Below are positions 7,168 through 11,954 of a stretch of DNA of 11,954 bases, in pieces. Position numbers and translations under genes: made by a program. Numbering within the stretch: position 1 is the first letter of the stretch; each line of letters begins with the position of its first letter. Source of the stretch: JANNRW01 sp031401815 (GTDB lineage: Bacteria > Desulfobacterota > Desulfuromonadia > Geobacterales > DSM-12255); the NCBI GenBank assembly GCA_031401815.1, contig JANNRW010000133.1, positions 1 to 11,954 on the forward strand, read 5' to 3'. The notes under the pieces are model-generated. The model was not told the DNA's origin, did no database searches, and worked only from the letters and a program-made list of their open reading frames with translations.

Positions 7168-8107
7168 TGAATCCGCCCTTGATGATTATCAGGTCGTTTG
7201 CATCTACTACGCCGTTACTGCTCAAATCCAGGTCGCTGTTAAAGCATTGCCCGGTACTGCTTGTCCCTTTGCCCCCTACAATCCTTAAAACATCCAGGAT
7301 GTTTACCCCGCCGGATGCATCTATGTCGGTGGTATTGGCCTGAACAAAAGCACCTGCTGCTGTGCCACCGGAGGCCGCAGGCAGTTGCCTGAACCGCTCG
7401 ATAATGCAGCCGCTGCTCCCATGATTCTCTGTAACTTTGACCCTCTCGCTTCCGGCAACTTTAAGGGTTTTACCTGTTGCGGTTGCAAAGAGGTTGTTCA
7501 GATTGAAGTAATCCCTGTTCTGATCTGCGGAAAGAAGCAGGGAGAGAGGTGCAACTGCTCCGCCTCCGGTCAGTTCAACCGTGGATATTATCGCATCACG
7601 GCTCTCGCCTGTTGCCAGATGGACTGCCGGAGCCTTGACAATGTCGTTATTGGCCGGGATGATATCAACGCCGGATATTGAAGTCCGGACTATTTCAGTT
7701 GCAGTGGTAACCGGCGCAGCTGTAATTGTAGCAACTTCAGAAGTTGCCGTTGAAATGGCGGTTAACTGGTAGCAGTAGTTGGTAGAAGGGGTAAGAGCTG
7801 TTACGCTAATTCGTCTGTTCCCGGAAACCAGGTGCTGCTCCTGAGCAACCGTAAAGCCGGTAACAGCTGTCGTGCAGTCAGCGGCAAAAAGTGAGAGAAG
7901 GGTTGATGCAGGCTCGCTTACGGTCAGGACTACGGAGAACGAACGGGTAGTGATATCAGTTACCTGTAGTCGGCTCATTTCCGGCGGAGCTGCAAAAGCA
8001 AGTTCCCCGATAACAGCGGAAATCAACAGACCGGCAAGAGACATCATTGTCATCTTGAGTACTGAGCAGCTGTGATTTGATCGGTATGATGTTTTTCGCA
8101 TCATCAT
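7157..8107 (-). CDS. Exported FN3-like protein with C-terminal type I dockerin
   Basis: A 316-residue protein. After a long polar N-region comes a hydrophobic segment (MMSLAGLLISAVIGELAFA) with likely cleavage after AFA. An FN3-like domain follows (ITTRSFSVVLTVSEPAS, then TPSTNYCYQLTAIS), then a beta-rich middle with LNNLFATATGKTL. The C-terminus is a textbook dockerin with two 12-residue calcium loops: DIDASGGVNILD at about 261-272 and DLSSNGVVDAND at about 294-305. Each is followed by a hydrophobic helix. I chose ATG 8107, the first of three consecutive ATG codons, because AGGG lies five bases upstream. An in-frame ATG at 8176 would add 23 residues before the signal peptide and has no comparable site. 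The gene overlaps the cohesin-bearing gene downstream by 11 bases, which suggests the two products act together, possibly by calcium-dependent cohesin-dockerin binding. Confidence 0.88.
   Translation of the reverse strand: MMMRKTSYRSNHSCSVLKMTMMSLAGLLISAVIGELAFAAPPEMSRLQVTDITTRSFSVVLTVSEPASTLLSLFAADCTTAVTGFTVAQEQHLVSGNRRISVTALTPSTNYCYQLTAISTATSEVATITAAPVTTATEIVRTSISGVDIIPANNDIVKAPAVHLATGESRDAIISTVELTGGGAVAPLSLLLSADQNRDYFNLNNLFATATGKTLKVAGSERVKVTENHGSSGCIIERFRQLPAASGGTAAGAFVQANTTDIDASGGVNILDVLRIVGGKGTSSTGQCFNSDLDLSSNGVVDANDLIIIKGGFNGL
7172..7180 (-). promoter_or_regulatory. Ribosome binding site embedded in dockerin codons
   Basis: The reverse strand reads AAGGGCGGA, with the AAGGG ending eight bases before ATG 7167. 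These bases are also the Lys-Gly-Gly codons near the end of the upstream dockerin, so ribosomes finishing that gene are placed to start the next one. The arrangement suggests translational coupling. Confidence 0.7.
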
Positions 8108-8206
8108 TGTTTCCCTATACTTTTCAGTGCCTTTGTTGCCATTTTTCAAGATTGCGACTGAAATGAAATACTGCATATATATACGTAACTATTCAACAAA
8201 GCATCA

Positions 8207-8330
8207 TAACTCCCCCTGTCCCCCTCTTGTCTCAAGCGGGGGGACGCTTTAAGGAAGGTAAGCCGGTAATGCCTCCAACGCCACTTCGAGCGTCCCTCCC
8301 CTTAAGTAAGGGGAGGACAGGAGGGGTTAG
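8207..8330. repeat. Nested palindromic intergenic element
   Basis: Two arms of about 40 bases, 8207-8246 and 8291-8330, are imperfect inverted copies (TAACTCCCCCTGTCC against GGACAGGAGGGGTTA). They flank about 44 bases. Each arm is itself a hairpin: GTCCCCC-CTTG pairs with CAAG-GGGGGAC at 8218-8245, and CCTCCCCTTA pairs with TAAGGGGAGG around a two-base loop at 8295-8316. The element sits just after the stop of the glycine-rich gene at 8347, so its transcript could act as a terminator or 3'-end stabiliser for the 11954-8347 unit. No T-run follows, so classic intrinsic termination is not supported. A MITE-like dispersed repeat is equally plausible. Confidence 0.85.
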
Positions 8331-8346
8331 ACTTGAGTGCTGAGGA

Positions 8347-9927
8347 TTACCCCTTCTTTGATCCATCAGCCGGGTACTCCTTGCCGGAGGCAGTTATATA
8401 AGTGACCGAGGATTCGCCGTTCATCCCACCTTCAACCCTGATTTTCGCCACGTACTCGCCGTTGAACTGGGGCAGCGACATGGCAACCAGCTCTGTAACG
8501 GTGTAGGTAATAGCCGCCTGGAGGACGTTGTTGCCTAAGCTGAGAGTCACGGTGGCTGTTGCAGTTGAAACACCGTTCACATCGGCAGAGCTGAAGGCGT
8601 TGCTGAGTACTTTGGTACGGGGAGCCCCGTTGGCAGGTATGACATAAACATCCGCCGCCGAGCCGGAGGGTATGCCGGTTGCCGCAAGGCTAACTGTTGC
8701 GGTTGTTGTGCCTGTCGGGAAGGTTATATCGGCGTTACCGGTCGGATTTGCAGGGGCATCGGCCAGGATTCCGCTGTTGGCGCCGTTTGTCGGTGTAACA
8801 CTGACAATGCGAACTGTAGGGTCAAGTAATGTTACAGAATCTTTCGGCACAAGCACATGACCGGGGAGACCGACACTGTATGCGGGTGATGTATAGCTGT
8901 TATGCCATTCGGTGATTGTATTGGCCTCAAGCCGGATGATTCCAGCTCCACCAGTGCCACCACCGCTCCAGCAGCTACCCCCGCCGCCGCCGCCGCGGGC
9001 GTACATTCTGCAGTAGGTTCCAGGACATCTGAGGGTATTCGCCACCAGCCTGATTGCTCCTCCGCTGCCGCCTCCCCCTTCGCCGCCGCAACCTGAGCCG
9101 GACGAACTGCCGCCGCCGCCGCCGTCGGCGTATATGTAGGCATATGTGCCGCTTTTACCCACCGTGATAGTCGCCGGCACACTGGCTGTCCCCGCTGCTA
9201 TCAGGATTGCACCACCTCCGCCACCTCCGCCGGCGCCGCCATATGTGGCACCTGACAACCCCCCGCCGCCTCCTGAGCCACCGACAAGGGGGAGAAGAGT
9301 CGTCCGGCCATATGCCAGGCCTCCTGCTCCATATGTGCTCCATCCGGCGTCTCCAGCCAGACCGAAACCGCCGCCGCCACCACCTATAGCGTAGCTGCTG
9401 TTATAATTCGTTGGTGTCTGCCCCCCTCCGGGGCCCTTCCCTGCGCCACCGGCACGCCAGGCAGAGCCTCCGAAAAGGGCAGATAACCCGCCGTAACCGC
9501 CGTCAAAGCCGCCTGGCCCACCTGTTCCGGGCTGACCGTCATCACCCAGATTGCCGTCGCCATAAGTGCCGGAATGGGTGGCTGACGTGGCAGCGCTAAC
9601 ACTGATGACACCTTCAATAGTGACGTTTCCTGATGTTCTGATAATAACCGGAGTATTGGCCGCATTTTTGGCAAATGTGACTGTTACGCCGCTCGGGATT
9701 GCTACCGTAGTGTAGTCGAGAATACCGTTCTCCGGAAGCTGAACAGTCGTGTTGACCGCAGGTGCAAAGGCACCCTTGCAGGTGCTGCTGTTAAAGAAAA
9801 CAGGATCACAGGTACTGCCGCTCTTGAATGTAGCCGCGTCTGCCTGATTCAGTGCGAAATGGAACAGCAGGCCGGAAACCAGCAGAGCCAGCGGGAGGAA
9901 CCTCTTTATATCTCTTTCAATTTTCAT
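8347..9927 (-). CDS. Glycine-rich exported surface protein
   Basis: A 526-residue protein with a signal peptide of about 31 residues (ALNQADA). A short two-Cys segment follows, then a strand-forming region with GVTVTFAKNA and PVIIRTSGNVTIEG typical of a beta-helix start. Residues about 116-328 are dominated by Gly. Three Gly-rich loops each lead into a GGAI-type strand: GGGGGGGAILIAAGT at 232-246, GGSGGAIRLVANTL at 286-299 and GTGGAGIIRLEANTI at 324-338. This fits a parallel beta-helix with Gly-rich turns, not a disordered Gly tail. Two beta-rich domains follow (VRIVSVTPTNGANSG from 372; QFNGEYVAKIRVEGG near 487), and the C-terminus is polar. The start overlaps the previous stop as ATGA, with AGGAGG five bases upstream. 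Function is unknown; adhesion or matrix is the best guess. Confidence 0.85.
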   Translation of the reverse strand: MKIERDIKRFLPLALLVSGLLFHFALNQADAATFKSGSTCDPVFFNSSTCKGAFAPAVNTTVQLPENGILDYTTVAIPSGVTVTFAKNAANTPVIIRTSGNVTIEGVISVSAATSATHSGTYGDGNLGDDGQPGTGGPGGFDGGYGGLSALFGGSAWRAGGAGKGPGGGQTPTNYNSSYAIGGGGGGFGLAGDAGWSTYGAGGLAYGRTTLLPLVGGSGGGGGLSGATYGGAGGGGGGGAILIAAGTASVPATITVGKSGTYAYIYADGGGGGSSSGSGCGGEGGGGSGGAIRLVANTLRCPGTYCRMYARGGGGGGSCWSGGGTGGAGIIRLEANTITEWHNSYTSPAYSVGLPGHVLVPKDSVTLLDPTVRIVSVTPTNGANSGILADAPANPTGNADITFPTGTTTATVSLAATGIPSGSAADVYVIPANGAPRTKVLSNAFSSADVNGVSTATATVTLSLGNNVLQAAITYTVTELVAMSLPQFNGEYVAKIRVEGGMNGESSVTYITASGKEYPADGSKKG

Positions 9928-11954
9928 GTTATCCTCCTGAAATGATTGGATTCGCTCAATGTCTCGAATCCGGGCGGCCCACGGTAACCTGCGTATAGAT
10001 AACTGTTCGAAGCACTCCCTTTTCTTCCGGGAGCATAAGGATGCCCGGAGTTGACAGGGTTTGACGAAATGGAGCTTACAGACCCTGAAAGAGCCGTGGC
10101 TGATTTTTCCCGCTGTGAAAACAGCGCTTTTTCATAATAGGAGAAACCGGGCAGAGCCTCGGTCGGCTCGCTGGTTATCCCGGCTGCATCGGCGACAGCC
10201 ACCCGTGCGGCTTCCGATTGCGGCAGCGCAGCCACGCCCGGCTTGAAGAAGGTAATCGTGTTCGCCGGGGAGCTGACAGCAGTTGTTACTCCGTATGGGG
10301 TCGTAACAACTACAACTCGCTCTCCCGGAGGGGCGTTGGCATCAATTATCACCTTGACCGTCAGGTGCTCGCCGGTTCCGTCGCTTGTCCATGCCGGCGG
10401 AGAATCGATAGCAACATTGTCGGACGGGAAGATTTCGACTCTGGTGGCCCCCTGCAGACGGGTGCCGTTGATTGTCAGGGTAAAGGTTGTCCCGACGGTC
10501 GGCAGAATGGGAGATATCGAGTTGATGCCCGGTTTATAGCCTGCCAGAAGTATATTTGCCTGAGGTGCGGCCGGTTTCAGCGACCCGCCCGGAACAACGG
10601 CAACGATTGATTTCTTGCCGATAGCGACGGATGTGTCTGCAGTTATTGTCACCGTGCCGCTAAGCCCGTTCTGGGCAGGTGTCCAGCTTCCGACAATAAT
10701 TCCTGTAGAAGGGACTACCTGGATTGCCGTCACCTGATCCAGCCCAGTTCCATTCAATGTCACTATGGAAGTGCTGCCCGGCTCTACGGCTAATGGAGAA
10801 ATTCCGGTCAGAACCCCTCCGACCGCGACACCGACCTGAGTAGAAAGTATCGGGGTATAGGTCACATTCTGTGTGGTCGGCGCCGCTGTCGGCGTAACCA
10901 TGACACCCACCTCGGTTGAGACAGCCGGCCCGTAGTTCGTATTCAGACTGCCAGATGATGCAGGCGCCTGAACCAAGACCCCAACATCCCTTGAGAGAAG
11001 CGGAGTGTAGGTTGTGCCGGCATCGGCGGTGACGAGGAACGTGTTTGCTACAGAAGGAGTTGAAGCCGAAGTCCAGCCCGGTGTTGAAATTGTCACAACC
11101 CGGTCGCCGGTCGGCGCGCCTGCGGCTATGCTCACCGTCACTGTAGCCATATCACCGGCGGTGTTGATCGTCGGCGGATTGTTAACCGAAATGCCGGTGT
11201 CCGGGGTGAAATTGACACTGGAGGCGGAAGTAAAGTTTTTGCCAAAAACGTTCAGGGAGACTGACTGCCCGGCCATGGCACGGATCGGCTGCATGCTCAG
11301 AATCTGAGGCTCGGGCAGGGTCACCCGGAACAGGTTGGCTCCCGGCGAACCTGGCATTGCCTTGCCGGTGGGGAGCGTGACTATGACTGTCCTGACCGTC
11401 CTGGGAGCATTCGAGTCTATATTTATGGCAACCTCGGGGTTACCGTCAGTATTTAAGGCAAAACTGCCGGCCTGCACTGTTATTCCTGTGGAGGGCTGGA
11501 ACTCTATTGATGTCGCGGTGGAGAGGCCGATCCCCTTTACCGTAACTTTCATGTTGTTTTCGCCGGTCGCGCCGGTCGCAGGGACAACCCCGGTCATAGT
11601 AGAACCGACCACTACCCCTAGCTGACTGGAGACAACCGGCCCGTAATTCGCATTCAGACTGCCTGATGATGCAGGCGCCTGAACCAAGACCCCAACGCCC
11701 CTTGAGAGGAGCGGCGTGTAGGTTGTGCCTGCATCGGCGGTGACGTGGAACGTGTTTGCTACAGAAGCAGTTGAAGTCGAAGTCCAGCCTGGTGTTGAAA
11801 TTGTCACCACCCGGTCGCCGGTCGGTGCGCCTGCGGCTATGCTCACCGTCACTGTAGCCATATCACCGGCGGTGTTGATCGTCGGCGGATTGTTAACCGA
11901 AATGCCGGTGTCCGGGGTGAAATTGACACTGGAGGCGGAAGTAAAGTTTTTGCC
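9924..11954 (-). CDS. Large IPT/TIG-like repeat protein, 5' end outside window
   Basis: The frame is open to the window edge, so the methionine at 11861 is internal: the 31 codons before it encode GKNFTSASSVNF and onward, which recurs at 11243. About 676 residues are visible. They consist of Ig-like beta-sandwich repeats of the IPT/TIG type, each with a GxGL or GKNF strand motif (VKGIGLSTATSIEF, VFGKNFTSASSVNF, LNGTGLDQVTAIQV, INGTRLQGATRVEI) followed by a PxGxR-type end strand. Five short linkers of pattern [TN]Y[TG]Pxx-S-xx-GVxV lie between modules. The last about 100 residues are a polar, low-order tail with no anchor that I recognise. One block is duplicated at a 711-base spacing. The gene is translationally coupled to the glycine-rich protein. 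A role as an extracellular adhesin or fibre is inferred from family style; a signal peptide cannot be checked. Confidence 0.85.
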   Translation of the reverse strand, partial: GKNFTSASSVNFTPDTGISVNNPPTINTAGDMATVTVSIAAGAPTGDRVVTISTPGWTSTSTASVANTFHVTADAGTTYTPLLSRGVGVLVQAPASSGSLNANYGPVVSSQLGVVVGSTMTGVVPATGATGENNMKVTVKGIGLSTATSIEFQPSTGITVQAGSFALNTDGNPEVAINIDSNAPRTVRTVIVTLPTGKAMPGSPGANLFRVTLPEPQILSMQPIRAMAGQSVSLNVFGKNFTSASSVNFTPDTGISVNNPPTINTAGDMATVTVSIAAGAPTGDRVVTISTPGWTSASTPSVANTFLVTADAGTTYTPLLSRDVGVLVQAPASSGSLNTNYGPAVSTEVGVMVTPTAAPTTQNVTYTPILSTQVGVAVGGVLTGISPLAVEPGSTSIVTLNGTGLDQVTAIQVVPSTGIIVGSWTPAQNGLSGTVTITADTSVAIGKKSIVAVVPGGSLKPAAPQANILLAGYKPGINSISPILPTVGTTFTLTINGTRLQGATRVEIFPSDNVAIDSPPAWTSDGTGEHLTVKVIIDANAPPGERVVVVTTPYGVTTAVSSPANTITFFKPGVAALPQSEAARVAVADAAGITSEPTEALPGFSYYEKALFSQREKSATALSGSVSSISSNPVNSGHPYAPGRKGSASNSYLYAGYRGPPGFETLSESNHFRRIT
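9933..9938 (-). promoter_or_regulatory. Ribosome binding site within the end of the upstream gene
   Basis: The reverse strand reads AGGAGG five bases before ATG 9927. It is encoded by the Arg-Arg codons just before the TGA of the IPT/TIG-like gene. With the 4-base ATGA overlap, this supports co-translation of the two genes. Confidence 0.85.
10921..11243 (-). repeat. Intragenic tandem duplication, copy B (partner 11632-11954)
   Basis: Aligned by eye at an offset of exactly 711 bases (237 codons) with no gaps, this 323-base block differs from 11632-11954 at 15 positions, about 95 percent identity. Differences cluster at the low-coordinate end; from 11116 to 11243 the two copies are identical. 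The partner copy runs off the window, so the full unit and copy number are unknown. Confidence 0.9.
11632..11954 (-). repeat. Intragenic tandem duplication, copy A (partner 10921-11243)
   Basis: Partner of the block at 10921-11243. It encodes an IPT/TIG-like module (GKNFTSASSVNF through VANTFHVTADAGTTYTP) plus the two linker motifs. It is truncated by the window edge, and similarity probably continues beyond it. Confidence 0.88.

Noticed and set aside
8108..8176. Upstream start for the dockerin protein, adding 23 residues
   Set aside because: It would put a long polar stretch before the signal peptide and has no good ribosome site, whereas ATG 8107 has AGGG five bases upstream.
8108..8346. 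Riboswitch or clear promoter before the dockerin gene
   Set aside because: I looked for a GEMM-type aptamer and for spaced -35/-10 boxes. The AT-rich stretch near 8173-8197 allows only poor matches, so nothing is claimed.
8832..9674. Several ORFs on both strands opposite or out of frame with the glycine-rich gene
   Set aside because: GC-rich Gly codons give few stops in other frames; products are Pro, Arg or Ala runs without ribosome sites.
11859..11861. ATG at 11861 as the true start of the IPT/TIG-like protein
   Set aside because: The frame is open to the window edge, and the residues before it match the internal repeat exactly, so this Met lies inside a domain.

Overview
The window reads as a Gram-negative bacterial chromosome segment, most like a Geobacter-type Desulfuromonadota. 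The reasons are a lipobox lipoprotein, an outer-membrane beta-barrel ending in Phe, a FecR-domain protein beside a CHASE2 protein, and large exported proteins built from IPT/TIG, cohesin, dockerin, FN3 and Ig-like modules of a style I associate with Geobacteraceae. That taxonomic call is an inference from domain style, not a match to a named genome.

All eight supported genes lie on the minus strand, so transcription runs from high to low coordinates. In that order they are: a large IPT/TIG-like repeat protein with its N-terminus outside the window (11954-9924); a glycine-rich exported protein overlapping it by ATGA (9927-8347); a nested palindromic element in the gap (8207-8330); an FN3-like protein with a clean C-terminal type I dockerin (8107-7157); an 11-bp-overlapping 1215-residue protein with an N-terminal cohesin and a C-terminal dockerin variant (7167-3520); a small lipoprotein with a cohesin-like body (3238-2684); a TPR plus beta-barrel outer-membrane protein (2665-1349); a FecR-domain protein (1228-404); and the N-terminus of a CHASE2 sensor (242-1).

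The central set, 8107-1349, looks like a compact cell-surface assembly system. It could comprise a dockerin client, a cohesin-plus-dockerin bridging protein, a cohesin-like lipoprotein anchor, and a Slam-like TPR/barrel protein that could place the lipoprotein on the surface. This would be a small scaffold analogous to a cellulosome cell-surface chain, but no catalytic domain is visible. The idea is an inference from domain order and gene coupling.

Three intergenic gaps (243-403, 1229-1348, 3239-3519) are filled by degenerate arrays based on an 8-bp period. Two of them change strand orientation in the middle, and both of these end at or inside the stop codon of the upstream gene. They generate long spurious ORFs because an 8-bp unit gives an 8-residue period in every frame. 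No RNA genes, CRISPR array, insertion sequence or plus-strand genes are supported.
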